This document shows, one piece after another, positions 1 to 8,152 of a stretch of 36,505 nt of DNA; the stretch's first letter is position 1, and the number at the start of each line of letters is the position of its first letter. Location: the IMG/VR virus record IMGVR_UViG_3300044530_001173, positions 1 to 36,505 of that record. The stretch is one strand, 5' to 3'. Both the position numbers and the translations under genes were made by a program. The stretch comes from a virus. Under the pieces are notes generated by a model. The model worked only from the letters and a program-made list of their open reading frames with translations. It made no database searches and was not told where the DNA came from.

Positions 1-422
1 AATCAAATATTAGCATAAACGACGATATATTTGTCTTCCGTGGATTACATTATCAAGATGACCCGATGGCTCAAACCAAGTTGGTTTCAGTTATTCAGGG
101 AAAACTAATTGATTTTGTTATTAACTTGGATAAAGACAGTGAAGACTTTGGTAAACTTGAGACATTTGTTTTAACTTCAGGTGAATCAGTATATGTACCA
201 AAAGGTTATGCTCACGGATTTTTAACACTTCAAAGTGGGACAATTGTTAACTACTTAGTAGATAATGATTATTCTAAAGAACATGAAGGATGTATTCAAT
301 GGGATACCGTAGAAGAAGTAAAAGATATTATCACCAAATACATGAGAGGATTTAACTTTAAAGTTAGAATTAGTGATAAAGACACTGAAGGAATCACATT
401 AGAAGAATATAAAAACAAATGA
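1..422 (+). CDS. rmlC: dTDP-4-dehydrorhamnose 3,5-epimerase-like protein, 5' partial
   Basis: The frame is already open at base 3, so the true start lies outside the window and about 139 C-terminal residues are visible of the roughly 180 usual for RmlC. The reading begins SNISINDDIFVFRGLHYQDD; RGLHYQ contains the catalytic histidine of RmlC-type cupins, and YVPKGYAHGFLTL is the second conserved cupin strand. The family epimerises C3 and C5 of dTDP-4-keto-6-deoxyglucose in dTDP-rhamnose synthesis. An internal ATG at 66 would remove the catalytic motif, so it is not the start. Relatives such as 3-epimerases or 3,4-ketoisomerase-like cupins cannot be fully excluded. A sugar-nucleotide enzyme fits surface-glycan modification by a phage. 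The next gene overlaps by 4 bases. Confidence 0.85.
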   Translation, partial: SNISINDDIFVFRGLHYQDDPMAQTKLVSVIQGKLIDFVINLDKDSEDFGKLETFVLTSGESVYVPKGYAHGFLTLQSGTIVNYLVDNDYSKEHEGCIQWDTVEEVKDIITKYMRGFNFKVRISDKDTEGITLEEYKNK

Positions 423-655
423 CAAAAGAAGAAGTTGAAGAATTGGCGGAAGGTGCAATTCTATTAGACGGATTTGACGACTGTATTACAGGAGTTGTTG
501 AAGAGTTTGGTAATGGTATAAGAATACTTTATTCACGTGATAAAATACTTGAGTCATTACAAAAAGATATGTCTTATGAAGATGCTTTAGAATATTATTA
601 CTACAATATTGTTGGTGGACACTTCGGTGAAAGAAATCCTTTGTTTTTACTTTAG
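419..655 (+). CDS. small conserved phage-type protein, unknown function
   Basis: The product is 78 acidic residues. ATG overlaps the stop of the rmlC-like gene (ATGA), so the two are translationally coupled. The C-terminus EDALEYYYYNIVGGHFGE..P resembles small hypothetical phage proteins with a YxxxNxxGxxxGExxP motif that I recall; no function is known to me. The stop touches the convergent gene at 652. Confidence 0.7.
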   Translation: MTKEEVEELAEGAILLDGFDDCITGVVEEFGNGIRILYSRDKILESLQKDMSYEDALEYYYYNIVGGHFGERNPLFLL

Positions 656-1254
656 AAGTAATTTGCGTAAAACGAAATAATTTTTGGTGCGTATCTTCTT
701 AAAGCAGAATTAATGTTTTCCACTGTCACTTCTTTATTTTCATCTTCAAGTATACTGATTACTCCGTTTACCATTTCACCTTGGGTCTTATCAGCCATAT
801 CAACTAATTCATCAAACGCTTCGTTAGTATCATTATACTTGTGTTCGTGAGCCAATCTTTCTTTACCCATATAAAGATATGGTGCTGCCGCAAACATATT
901 AACAACACCAGCTTCTCTTAATTTATTTAAATATTTTTTTATAAACAACATGTTGAAATGTTTTACTAACATCGCATGTTGTGTTAAATCTGTTGATTTA
1001 TTTTCTTTAATATTTTTTTTCATTTTTCTTTCTCTCATTTCATCAAACTCAGATTCATACATCCATTTATCTTCATCCAATAAATAAAGACTTGACCCAT
1101 TGTCCCATTTAACAACATACTGAACAAATCCAGGTCCTTTTTGTATTCCTTTAACAGTTCCTCTATCACCAAAAGATAATTGAGGTTCACCTAAAAGTTC
1201 AATGATAACAATTCTATCATCAGGTTTAAGTTCAGGATTTAATTTCTTACTCAT
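652..1254 (-). CDS. protein with N-terminal SH3/KOW-like (DUF4314-like) domain
   Basis: The product has 200 residues. Residues about 10-65 read DDRIVIIELLGEP, GDRGTVKGI and VVKWDNGSSLYLLDEDKW, a small beta-barrel pattern resembling DUF4314/KOW-like domains. The rest is helical and charged with no recognised motif. ATG sits 1 base from a palindromic TATTTATAAATA that also serves the divergent gene at 1270. It has no ITES tag at its N-terminus. The molecular role is unknown. Confidence 0.75.
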   Translation of the reverse strand: MSKKLNPELKPDDRIVIIELLGEPQLSFGDRGTVKGIQKGPGFVQYVVKWDNGSSLYLLDEDKWMYESEFDEMRERKMKKNIKENKSTDLTQHAMLVKHFNMLFIKKYLNKLREAGVVNMFAAAPYLYMGKERLAHEHKYNDTNEAFDELVDMADKTQGEMVNGVISILEDENKEVTVENINSALRRYAPKIISFYANYF

Positions 1255-1269
1255 ATATTTATAAATATA
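1254..1269. promoter_or_regulatory. bidirectional TATTTAT-type promoter candidate
   Basis: A perfect 16-bp palindrome, TATATTTATAAATATA, separates the divergent start codons at 1254 (minus) and 1270 (plus). TATTTAT occurs upstream of about 28 genes here, mostly ones with the tag peptide. It may be a phage-specific (late) promoter element; an AT-rich translation signal is the alternative. Confidence 0.5.
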
Positions 1270-1893
1270 ATGAAATATCTAATTAAAGAATCTCAAAAGC
1301 AAATTATCCTTGAAGCAATAAATGATAGGATTAAAGAAGTTCAAGAAGATGGTGTTGAACTAACTAAAAAGATTGTTGAAGACACTAAATCACATGCTTC
1401 AATAAACTTAAAGATGATGCTTACATGGGGTGCTGCAATTGGAGGGTTTATGGGTCCAATTATGCAATGGTTAAATGGACAAGTACCAGAGTTAACAGAA
1501 AAAGATTCATCATTGATTGCTGCCGGTATTGCGTCAGTAATATTCTTTCAAGAAAGAAGTTTTATCAACAAATCAATTATTAAAAAGATTAAAGAAGATG
1601 GACTTGAAGAACCATTTAAATTGGGAGCAATTAAAGCCAATCAACTTAAAACTGTTTTGGCAGGTTTTTTAAAGAGTTTGAATTTATCAGCATTTACTGT
1701 AACAAATATGTTAAGTTACGCATTCTTGGTTCCAGTCATACCAATGATATATGATGCCGTTTCTGAAGGTGTGTGGGATATGAGAGATACTGAAATGTTA
1801 GTTAAATCATTATCGGCGTTTGGATTGATAACAATTTCAGGTAATTTCTTAAAACGACTTATGGATTTAATCGTTGATAGGATTACTAAATAA
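1270..1893 (+). CDS. tagged multi-pass membrane protein
   Basis: The product has 207 residues and starts MKYLIKESQKQIILEA, the MKYLITES-type N-terminal peptide shared by many proteins here, with K replacing T. Hydrophobic segments lie at about 47-66, 80-94, 140-162 and 178-192, separated by charged loops, so it is probably an integral membrane protein. No catalytic motif is seen. Its 3' end overlaps the convergent cupin gene by 8 bases. If the N-terminal peptide directs packaging, this would be a membrane-active protein delivered with the genome; that is inference. Confidence 0.8.
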   Translation: MKYLIKESQKQIILEAINDRIKEVQEDGVELTKKIVEDTKSHASINLKMMLTWGAAIGGFMGPIMQWLNGQVPELTEKDSSLIAAGIASVIFFQERSFINKSIIKKIKEDGLEEPFKLGAIKANQLKTVLAGFLKSLNLSAFTVTNMLSYAFLVPVIPMIYDAVSEGVWDMRDTEMLVKSLSAFGLITISGNFLKRLMDLIVDRITK

Positions 1894-2152
1894 AATCAAT
1901 TTTTAATTCTAAATCAGACGTTCCTCTGAATATTCTGTGATAAGTCCCTTCAGGGATTAATAATACTTGTCCTTCAGTTAACTCTATTGGTAATTGATTA
2001 TCCATTTGGAATTTCCATCCTTTACCCTGTACTACTTCAATCAATCTATCTTCTCTATCACGATGCCATTGTAGTTCACCACTATCAACATCTGATTTAA
2101 AAACTCTAATCTTTGAAGTTTCTGTTAGTTTTCTATCTTTATACGGTTTCAT
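1886..2152 (-). CDS. small cupin-domain protein
   Basis: The start is set at the ATG ending at 2152 (MKPYKDRKLTETSKIR), one base after the stop of the upstream gene. An in-frame start 45 bases further up would overlap that gene. The 88 residues form one cupin: GELQWHRDRED (metal-ligand motif 1), EVVQGKGWKFQ, then EGQVLLIPEGTYHRI (motif 2). The fold binds a metal or sugar ligand; the substrate is unknown. It belongs to the minus-strand operon 2953 to 1886. Confidence 0.75.
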   Translation of the reverse strand: MKPYKDRKLTETSKIRVFKSDVDSGELQWHRDREDRLIEVVQGKGWKFQMDNQLPIELTEGQVLLIPEGTYHRIFRGTSDLELKIDFI

Positions 2153-2153
2153 A

Positions 2154-2753
2154 TTACCAAAATCCTGGATAAGTTTTACCACCCCACAAATAACCAAAAC
2201 GGTTTAAACGACATGCCCAATAACCAGCACTCAATCTATCTTTCTTTTTAGAACACTGATGTCTTGCGGCAAATGATTTACGAGCTTTAGGATTTGACAC
2301 CTTAGCAGTTAAACCACCTTTAACATCGCCAAATGAAATTTTCTTAACTCTACCTGTTGATGGGTTTTTAACATAGACAACATATTTCTTACCACCACCA
2401 CTATTTCTTCTTGGTTTACCAAGTTCAACTTTCTTTCCGTTATACTCAGCTTCAGAAATAAATGATTCTTCCATCGGAGTATCCAAGTAAACAACTCTAC
2501 CACTTGATAATCTAACTTGTGTTCCAAAATCAGATTCAACAAGTTCAACATCATCCTCATTTAATTCAACCATTCCTTCATAATATAACTCACGAGCTTC
2601 GTTAATAACATTAAAGAATTCCTCAGAACCAAATCTAAAGATATTATCATTCAATGGAATTTCATTTGTTATATGATAATTAAGGTGTTCCGAAATAAGT
2701 GGTTTTTCTACTGATTCTGTAAGAACTTTTTTGATTAGTTTTTTGATATTCAT
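2154..2753 (-). CDS. tagged phage protein with C-terminal Cys/His/Trp-rich motif
   Basis: The product has 199 residues. The N-terminus MNIKKLIKKVLTESVEKPLISEH combines the IKKVLxE tag with a second LISE site. The C-terminal 75 residues are basic, with YVKNPSTGRVKKISFGD, then SFAARHQCSKK and GYWACRLNRFG. I recall the SFxARHxC...YWxC pattern from marine-phage hypothetical or structural proteins but cannot verify it. Two Cys and one His could bind zinc. It overlaps the upstream membrane-protein gene by 4 bases and is followed 1 base later by the cupin gene. Confidence 0.75.
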   Translation of the reverse strand: MNIKKLIKKVLTESVEKPLISEHLNYHITNEIPLNDNIFRFGSEEFFNVINEARELYYEGMVELNEDDVELVESDFGTQVRLSSGRVVYLDTPMEESFISEAEYNGKKVELGKPRRNSGGGKKYVVYVKNPSTGRVKKISFGDVKGGLTAKVSNPKARKSFAARHQCSKKKDRLSAGYWACRLNRFGYLWGGKTYPGFW

Positions 2754-2953
2754 TTTTTAGTTCGTAATGAGAAATACAACCCAAAGAATAATGCTGAAAT
2801 ACAATAGAAAATTCCTGTGGTAATCCAATAAGAACTTGTGTAGTCTAAAATTACTTTGAACATTATGTCGAATCCTAGTGGATTGAAAAACATTGCGAGC
2901 ATAAGGCAATAAGTGGCAACATTTTCCTTTAGAATTCGTTTCATTTTCGTCAT
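2750..2953 (-). CDS. small two-pass membrane protein
   Basis: It encodes 67 residues from the first ATG, or 64 from the second (MKRILKENVATY), which looks like the IKRILREE tag and may be the real start. Two hydrophobic stretches cover roughly residues 13-36 and 41-63, ending in a basic tail RTKK. It is first in the operon with the SFxARH and cupin genes (ATGA overlap). The function is unknown; size and topology would allow a holin-like role but nothing specific shows it. Confidence 0.65.
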   Translation of the reverse strand: MTKMKRILKENVATYCLMLAMFFNPLGFDIMFKVILDYTSSYWITTGIFYCISALFFGLYFSLRTKK

Positions 2954-3056
2954 TATCCATTAACGTGGGTTTAAAGTTTATGAACAAAGTTCATTTTATT
3001 TATAAATATTAATTTTTTTAAAAAACTTATATACTTATTGCTAAATAAATGAAATA

Positions 3057-3188
3057 ATGGCAGCTAAATCAACAGGTTCAACGAAGTTATCATTCGGAGT
3101 TAAAAAATCAGGTAAATCATCAAAGAAATTTACATCCAATAAAAGGAGTAAGAATTACAAAAAACCTTACAAAGGACAAGGGAGATAA
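3057..3188 (+). CDS. 43-residue very basic protein
   Basis: ATG GCA GCT AAA... runs 43 codons to TAA, one base before the ATG of the next gene. The peptide is dominated by Lys, Arg, Ser and Gly, with no acidic residues, and ends KKPYKGQGR. I recall short phage proteins ending in YRGQGR/K. It may bind nucleic acid or be a virion protein. The tight spacing to the next gene suggests one transcript. Confidence 0.65.
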   Translation: MAAKSTGSTKLSFGVKKSGKSSKKFTSNKRSKNYKKPYKGQGR

Positions 3189-3189
3189 A

Positions 3190-3507
3190 ATGAAAGAATA
3201 CATTAAAAAACAAATTGGGAACATTAAACAGTTTTCATTCGCCGAGATGACTTCCAATAGTTCAGGAAAAACATCAGGAAGTGGAACTGCGGGTCTTTAT
3301 ATTGTTTTTATCGGAGGTTTGACATTCCTTATGGGTTGTATTGATAAAATGTTTTTAAACAAGGATATTGACGTTATAACACAATCAATAATTCTTGTTG
3401 GAATCGGAGCAACTCTTTTAGGATATAGAAAATCAAAAGATAATTCTGAAGAACCTAAGGTAGAAGAAGTAACAGAAACTACTGAAGAAAGTGAAACTAT
3501 AAACTAG
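3190..3507 (+). CDS. two-pass membrane protein
   Basis: The product has 105 residues. A Ser/Gly/Thr-rich stretch (FAEMTSNSSGKTSGSGT) precedes hydrophobic segments at about 35-52 and 64-80, then an acidic tail EEVTETTEESE. The gene follows the small basic gene by one base and converges on 3504 with a 4-base overlap. The two-TM layout is compatible with a holin or a minor membrane protein, but there is no direct support. Confidence 0.7.
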   Translation: MKEYIKKQIGNIKQFSFAEMTSNSSGKTSGSGTAGLYIVFIGGLTFLMGCIDKMFLNKDIDVITQSIILVGIGATLLGYRKSKDNSEEPKVEEVTETTEESETIN

Positions 3508-4100
3508 TTCCACCAACTTTCAATATTTTCACTCAAGATTTTGAAAAGTAATTTCCTTGCTCTTTCGTGATTGTATCTTCCAATATTCAAGGCAATTCTT
3601 GATTTAACTTCGTATGAAGTTAAGTCCTCGTTGTCGATTTTAAAAATATGATATTTTTTATCAGTAACAATTTTCTTGTAAACCAATGGATATTTTTTGA
3701 AAAAATCATTTAAGTTTTCTTTTTTCAAAAGTGTCTCCATATAATAACCACCCAATACATCTTCAATATCATCACCTGTTGGAACAAAGAAAAAATCTTT
3801 ATCCTCGTAGTCCATATATTCCATTATATAAAACTCTTCCTGAACTTTTTCCATCAGTTTAACACACAACATCATCCTTTTAGCGTCAAGTTCTGAATTG
3901 ACGTGAAATCCTTTTTCTTTAATGTACTTAGACTGTTTTTCTAACTTAAATTTGAATACCTCAAAAATATAATGGTCGTCCCAATCACGGTCTTTCCAAA
4001 TCACAGGAAACCACTTAATTAAATTACCGACAGATGTAGAAAAGTTTCTAACGGGATTTTTAAAATATTTCCAAATAAAATCACTTAGTTTTTCTTTCAT
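3504..4100 (-). CDS. conserved phage-type hypothetical protein
   Basis: The product has 198 residues rich in Lys, Trp and Tyr. Notable segments are NLIKWFPVIWKDRDWDDHYIFEVFKFKLE at about 27-55 and a C-terminus HERARKLLFKILSENIESWWN. I recall similar WFPxIWKDRDWD proteins in large phages, always without a function. It is coupled by an ATGA overlap to the short gene upstream (4097-4303). Confidence 0.7.
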   Translation of the reverse strand: MKEKLSDFIWKYFKNPVRNFSTSVGNLIKWFPVIWKDRDWDDHYIFEVFKFKLEKQSKYIKEKGFHVNSELDAKRMMLCVKLMEKVQEEFYIMEYMDYEDKDFFFVPTGDDIEDVLGGYYMETLLKKENLNDFFKKYPLVYKKIVTDKKYHIFKIDNEDLTSYEVKSRIALNIGRYNHERARKLLFKILSENIESWWN

Positions 4101-4303
4101 AATTCAAGAATTGTTTTCTTACTGATTAAACTTTTATTTAAAAAGACAATACTACAATCAAAGTCCAAAGAATATTTTATTAATTCTTCAGAATCTTGAT
4201 ACTTTTTAACATAAAAATCAATCAGATTTTCGGCAGATTGAATTTGTCCAAAGTGGGTAATCGAACCAATTACCTTACGTATCCATTGAAAGTCCCTATC
4301 CAT
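4097..4303 (-). CDS. 68-residue hypothetical protein behind a host-type promoter
   Basis: The start is placed at the ATG ending at 4303 (MDRDFQWIRK). A longer reading would add MYICP, but those codons are the promoter itself: TATATTTG, then TCCT, then ATG. The product has no recognised domain. It is coupled to the next gene by ATGA. The message would be leaderless or nearly so. Confidence 0.65.
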   Translation of the reverse strand: MDRDFQWIRKVIGSITHFGQIQSAENLIDFYVKKYQDSEELIKYSLDFDCSIVFLNKSLISKKTILEL

Positions 4304-4307
4304 AGGA

Positions 4308-4338
4308 CAAATATACATAATCTTTTTTAATTATACAA
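4308..4338 (-). promoter_or_regulatory. TAnnTTTG promoter with 4-base gap to ATG
   Basis: On the minus strand TTG (4336-4338) is followed after 20 bases by TATATTTG (4308-4315), then four bases and the ATG at 4303. This matches the Bacteroidetes -33/-7 consensus. Confidence 0.7.
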
Positions 4339-4710
4339 CAACTCAGTTAATTGCGGATTACTTTTTTCGTACATACGTATCATAATTCCAGCTTCAGAGT
4401 TTGAGAAGTTTTCTTGAGATGTGGTATTATACCCTCTCAACTTGATATTTCTTTGACGAGCAAACTCGTGAACCCATTCGTGAGCAACAGTTCTTAAAAT
4501 GTCAATTAACATTCTTCCACCAGCAAGAACTTTAATTTTACCAGGAATTTCACCACCTGTAGTCATTCCTCCAAAACGTTCGCCAAGAAGATGAATGTCA
4601 ATGTCTGTCTTAAGTGGAGAGTTTTTTTGACAAAATCTCAAGAAGTCCTGAATAACATTTATTTGTTCAGAACCAAGTCCACTAGATTTATCATATAAAT
4701 TTACTTTCAT
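4327..4710 (-). CDS. HExxH zinc-metallopeptidase-like protein
   Basis: The product has 127 residues. TVAHEWVHEFARQ puts an HExxH zinc site at residues 77-81, and E106 (SNSEAG) is a plausible third ligand, as in gluzincins. The gene at 25936 has HExxH and a candidate third Glu at the same residue numbers, suggesting a shared small-peptidase fold. No signal peptide or tag is present. A TATTTATTG motif lies upstream of ATG. The substrate is unknown; ImmA/IrrE- or SprT-like relatives are possible. Confidence 0.75.
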   Translation of the reverse strand: MKVNLYDKSSGLGSEQINVIQDFLRFCQKNSPLKTDIDIHLLGERFGGMTTGGEIPGKIKVLAGGRMLIDILRTVAHEWVHEFARQRNIKLRGYNTTSQENFSNSEAGIMIRMYEKSNPQLTELLYN

Positions 4711-4751
4711 CTTAACAATAAATATCTTATATTTCTTTTGTATATATAATT

Positions 4752-5021
4752 ATGAAAAAGAGTTTTTTTGAAAAAGTCTTAAATAAAACAAATAAACAAG
4801 ACATCGACCAATGGTTTGGTGAAAATTCCGAAATCAAAGTTACGGAATTTTCTCATTCAATTAGTCAGAAAAAAAATATTTTATCAGTTAAATTATACCC
4901 ATCAAATTATGAATATGCTATCGAACTTTTTCCGGAAGGCCTGGAAATTCTTGTCTTACATACTATCAAAAGTCTTTCACTTCCTGAGGATTATATATTA
5001 ACAACATCTATAGAACACTAA
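4752..5021 (+). CDS. hypothetical protein, 89 residues
   Basis: The first ATG gives MKKSFFEKVLNKTNKQDIDQW; the body alternates short beta-type stretches and the C-terminus is EDYILTTSIEH. No domain is recognised. It is the first gene of a plus-strand trio (4752, 5025, 5390) with 3-base spacing to the next. An overlapping ORF in another frame (4816-5001) is not credible. Confidence 0.6.
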   Translation: MKKSFFEKVLNKTNKQDIDQWFGENSEIKVTEFSHSISQKKNILSVKLYPSNYEYAIELFPEGLEILVLHTIKSLSLPEDYILTTSIEH

Positions 5022-5024
5022 ATT

Positions 5025-5378
5025 ATGGCGCATCCAATAATCCATGCAAAATCATCCGTTAAAAAATTCGGAGGGAAATGGGAAGATTATATCCATTTAC
5101 ACGAATGGTTAGATGAAACAAAAGGTTGGTACGGACATTCATCACACAGAATGTTTCGACACCACTCTGAGGGTATATTTGAAATGGAACAACGTTTTGG
5201 TGCTGAATTTAAAAATAGTGATGGGAAAACTGTATACACCCGTTATGTTGGTGAACAACATGTAATGGAAGATTGTAACGGATATATCCCATCGGCAAAA
5301 GAATGGGTGTTAGCATTAGAAAATAAACAAAGACCTTTATGGATGATTAAAACCATGAAGTTAGAAATTGATGATTGA
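5025..5378 (+). CDS. DUF6915-like protein
   Basis: The product has 117 residues. MAHPIIHAKSSVKKFGGKWEDYIHLH, HRMFRHHSEGIFEMEQ and YVGEQHVMEDCNGYIPS match what I recall of DUF6915 (MAHPxxHAxSSxxKxGG ... RHHxEGIF ... RYxGEQHxxED). The many conserved His suggest a metal site, but no activity is established. It is not tagged. Confidence 0.7.
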   Translation: MAHPIIHAKSSVKKFGGKWEDYIHLHEWLDETKGWYGHSSHRMFRHHSEGIFEMEQRFGAEFKNSDGKTVYTRYVGEQHVMEDCNGYIPSAKEWVLALENKQRPLWMIKTMKLEIDD

Positions 5379-5389
5379 TATTTATTATT

Positions 5390-6088
5390 ATGAAAGAATT
5401 ATTAAATAACCCTGAAACTATAAAAAATTTTAAACTTTTACATTATATCCTATTAAGTAATGGTCTTACTCGTGTCAGTAATGACTTTTATGTTGATTAC
5501 GACGGGAATGTTGATTATCACTTCTCACCTTGGACTAATAAAGGTGGAGCTTATGATATTATACCTAATAAATTATTTGATTTTTTAGATAATTTTTTTG
5601 ACACTATTAAAGATGAAGTTTTAGATTCATTAGAAGGTGATGGTGATTCTAGAGCAACGGTGTCATGTGAGTATTCAACAACAGACAAAACTTTAATAAT
5701 TGAAGAAAATATTCAAACTATGGGTTATGAATCATATTACCAAGAGTTTGAAATTGACGAAAAGGAATTACTTGAAGATATGGTTCAGTGGAAAGAAGAT
5801 GGTAAACTTAAAATTAGTGTTAATTTTAGCGGTGATGGTGATTCAGGTTATATTGATGACGTTGGTCTAATCAATGATAGTGATGACAAACATTATGAAT
5901 TTACAGCGGTTTGGGAAAATAAGTTATACAACATTTTGGAACAAAATCATGGTGGATGGGAAATAAATGAAGGCTCTGAGGGAACATTTATAATTAACAA
6001 TGAAAACCAAACTATAGAACTAGATTTTCGTATGAATGTTGAAGAATCCTCAACAGGTTACGAATTTAAACACCAATTTGAGTTTTAA
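5390..6088 (+). CDS. acidic hypothetical protein, DUF6878-like C-terminal half
   Basis: The start is placed at ATG 5390 (MKELLNNPETIKNF), 7 bases after TATTTAT. The upstream in-frame ATG at 5375 would read through that motif. The 232 residues are very acidic. Residues from about 150 contain NFSGDGDSGYIDDV and NHGGWEINEGSEGTFIINNENQTIELDF, a pattern I recall from DUF6878 and related phage proteins (GxGDSGxIxD ... HGGWEINxGxxG). The role is unknown. Confidence 0.7.
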   Translation: MKELLNNPETIKNFKLLHYILLSNGLTRVSNDFYVDYDGNVDYHFSPWTNKGGAYDIIPNKLFDFLDNFFDTIKDEVLDSLEGDGDSRATVSCEYSTTDKTLIIEENIQTMGYESYYQEFEIDEKELLEDMVQWKEDGKLKISVNFSGDGDSGYIDDVGLINDSDDKHYEFTAVWENKLYNILEQNHGGWEINEGSEGTFIINNENQTIELDFRMNVEESSTGYEFKHQFEF

Positions 6089-6402
6089 TAAACCTGAATA
6101 GTTCTTTGTGGTCTGTCGTCACCAAAGTCAGGACAGAAATAGGTATTATTACCATCGTGGTAAATTGTTCCACCAACTCCATTAGGAATTTTGTGTTTTT
6201 CATGGAATTTTTCATCCAAATCTATTTGGTAATTCCCATCATGAATTAAAAAACATAAATTTTCATAACCACACTTATATTGTTGGTCTTTGTTTTTATG
6301 TCTCATAAATTCGTCAAAAGACATTACATATCTCGCATCTTCGTTAATGTGTCTTTTAACGATGTATTCTAATTGACTTTCTGTAATAATAAACTTTTTC
6401 AT
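6085..6402 (-). CDS. tagged hypothetical protein
   Basis: The product has 105 residues, beginning MKKFIITESQLEYIVKRHINED, the ITES tag in its most typical form with a second candidate site INE. The body (FHEKHKIPNGVGGTIYHDGNNTYFC) has no recognised domain. TATTTATAAG lies just upstream of ATG. It converges with the gene at 5390 by a 4-base overlap. Confidence 0.7.
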   Translation of the reverse strand: MKKFIITESQLEYIVKRHINEDARYVMSFDEFMRHKNKDQQYKCGYENLCFLIHDGNYQIDLDEKFHEKHKIPNGVGGTIYHDGNNTYFCPDFGDDRPQRTIQVY

Positions 6403-6416
6403 ATCTTATAAATATA

Positions 6417-8078
6417 TCAAACAATTGGTTTATAAAATTTATGATTTCCGATTGTTGTAGTGTATTTTAATTTGGAATAATCCCAACTTGGTTTAATTGA
6501 CGTTGTATGGTAAAATTCAGCACCTTTTGTATTATCAGTACCTTTCTTTTTAATATAATTTTTAACAAGGTTTTGAGCGGTTTCCCAAGCGGAACCATCC
6601 TTAGGGTTTTTTAAAATAGATTTATTTATCTTATTTAAAAAATTATCAGTAGTTGTATCATTCCAAATTGAAAATTGTTTTTTTTGTAAAACAACATCTT
6701 TTGGCGATTTTTTTAGACTATCTGCTCTATTTCTAATAACATTTGCAACTGCTTTCATTCCTTCAGAACCTTCTCCTCTAGCCTCCCCCCATATGGTTGC
6801 GGCAACAATTAAATCATCTTTAGTTAAATTGTCTTTTTCTATTGGTTTTATTGTTTTTACCATTTTCTTAGCGCCGTCAATAACACCTTCTTTTGATTTA
6901 TCACTAGCACCCGTCAACTTGTTAACGTCATCCCAAAAAGTATCTGAGTTTTGATTTTGTTTTATACCCATAATTTTATTCACATCATCAAAAACTGATT
7001 GTTCGTTAACATTTGGTTTTAAAACCGTCATTGCTTCAGGAAAATCTTTATTTAAAACATCTTCGTCTTTATTATCGTAAGGAATATTTTGTAAAACGTA
7101 TCTAATTGAATTTAAACCTGAAATTTTCTTATCATTAGAATCTAAAACAACCCAAGGGTGGTTAACTGTTGATGTCTTATCAAAAAGTTTTTGTTTATAC
7201 TCTGTGAACTTTTCCCATACATCTTGCATCTTTTCATCATTCTCAGAATACTTCCAATATTTCAATGGTGACTTTTGTCTGAAATCAAATCTTTTAGCCT
7301 GAGTTTCTTTATCTATTGAGAACCAAAGTTTAAATAGATAATCACCATCAACAACCAATGATTCTTCAAAGTCCTGAACATTATCCATAAAGTCCTCATA
7401 CTCTTCTGAAGAACCGTAACCCATTACAGGTTCAACTAAACCTCTATTATACCAACTTCTATCAAAGAAGTTTATCTTACCTTTCTCAATTTGATTTCTG
7501 TATCTATCCCACCAGTTTTTTCTTTCGTCAGGTGTCGGAATGCCAAGAGCAATAACTTTATAATATCTTGGATTTAAGTTTTCAGTAAACTTTTTAATTG
7601 TTGAACCTTTACCTGCTGAATCTCTCCCTTCAAAAACAATAATAACAGTTTTACCTGTTTGTTTTAACCATTCTTGTAATTTTAAAAGTTCAACCTGTAA
7701 GAAAAATATTTCTTTCTTGTAAATGTCTTTATCTAAAATTGACGGTTCCTCTTCGGGACTAACAACTTCTTTTTTAGTTTTTCTTTTTTCTAATGACTTA
7801 GTTAGTTGTTTAAAAAATTCAAAAACATTAATATCCTTATTACCTTTTAATTTCAAAGTTTTTAAAATACCTCTTGTAAGTAATCCAAAATCAACTAACC
7901 CTTCTTTTGAATATTCTTCAATCTTATTAATAAATTTTTGAATTTGAGCACTATATACTTTGTTGTCTTTTAAAATTGCAACGAGAGATTTAACCTCAGG
8001 GCTATACTTTGGTTTGTCAGCTTCTGTCAAACCCATATTATTTTTTATCTTACTAACTTCAGTTAATAAATTCCTCAT
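6417..8078 (-). CDS. polyphosphate kinase 2 fused to a SleB-like cell-wall hydrolase, tagged
   Basis: The product has 553 residues. Residues 1-20 (MRNLLTEVSKIKNNMGLTEA) resemble the tag. Residues about 120-335 are PPK2: Walker A at 151-159 (GRDSAGKGS), then FFDRSWYNRG at 204-213 and the basic lid segment RFDFRQKSPLKYWKYS. PPK2 enzymes transfer phosphate between polyphosphate and nucleotides. A linker with a repeated DDVNKxxG follows. Residues about 420-553 match the SleB/Hydrolase_2 family: ATIWGEARGEG with the catalytic-type Glu, AVANVIRNR, QFSIWN, and the FYHTTSIKPSW...IGNHKFY end. That family cleaves peptidoglycan. Both domains look complete. TATTTAT lies 7 bases upstream of ATG. I know of no precedent for this fusion. 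Confidence 0.88.
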   Translation of the reverse strand: MRNLLTEVSKIKNNMGLTEADKPKYSPEVKSLVAILKDNKVYSAQIQKFINKIEEYSKEGLVDFGLLTRGILKTLKLKGNKDINVFEFFKQLTKSLEKRKTKKEVVSPEEEPSILDKDIYKKEIFFLQVELLKLQEWLKQTGKTVIIVFEGRDSAGKGSTIKKFTENLNPRYYKVIALGIPTPDERKNWWDRYRNQIEKGKINFFDRSWYNRGLVEPVMGYGSSEEYEDFMDNVQDFEESLVVDGDYLFKLWFSIDKETQAKRFDFRQKSPLKYWKYSENDEKMQDVWEKFTEYKQKLFDKTSTVNHPWVVLDSNDKKISGLNSIRYVLQNIPYDNKDEDVLNKDFPEAMTVLKPNVNEQSVFDDVNKIMGIKQNQNSDTFWDDVNKLTGASDKSKEGVIDGAKKMVKTIKPIEKDNLTKDDLIVAATIWGEARGEGSEGMKAVANVIRNRADSLKKSPKDVVLQKKQFSIWNDTTTDNFLNKINKSILKNPKDGSAWETAQNLVKNYIKKKGTDNTKGAEFYHTTSIKPSWDYSKLKYTTTIGNHKFYKPIV

Positions 8079-8126
8079 ACTGATAAATACTTTTTAATAA
8101 GTATTTTGTAAATTAATATAAACCAC

Positions 8127-8150
8127 AAATCCCCTCATTAGAGGGGATTT
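8127..8150. terminator. hairpin terminator, 10-bp stem
   Basis: The stem AAATCCCCTC pairs perfectly with GAGGGGATTT around a 4-base loop, directly after the stop of the minus-strand gene at 8153. A T-run is on the plus-strand side, so it may work in both directions. Confidence 0.7.
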
Positions 8151-8152
8151 TT

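Noticed and set aside
1254-1269. T4 late promoter TATAAATA.
   Set aside because: TATAAATA appears only where TATTTAT is palindromic; the shared motif on the coding strand is TATTTAT.
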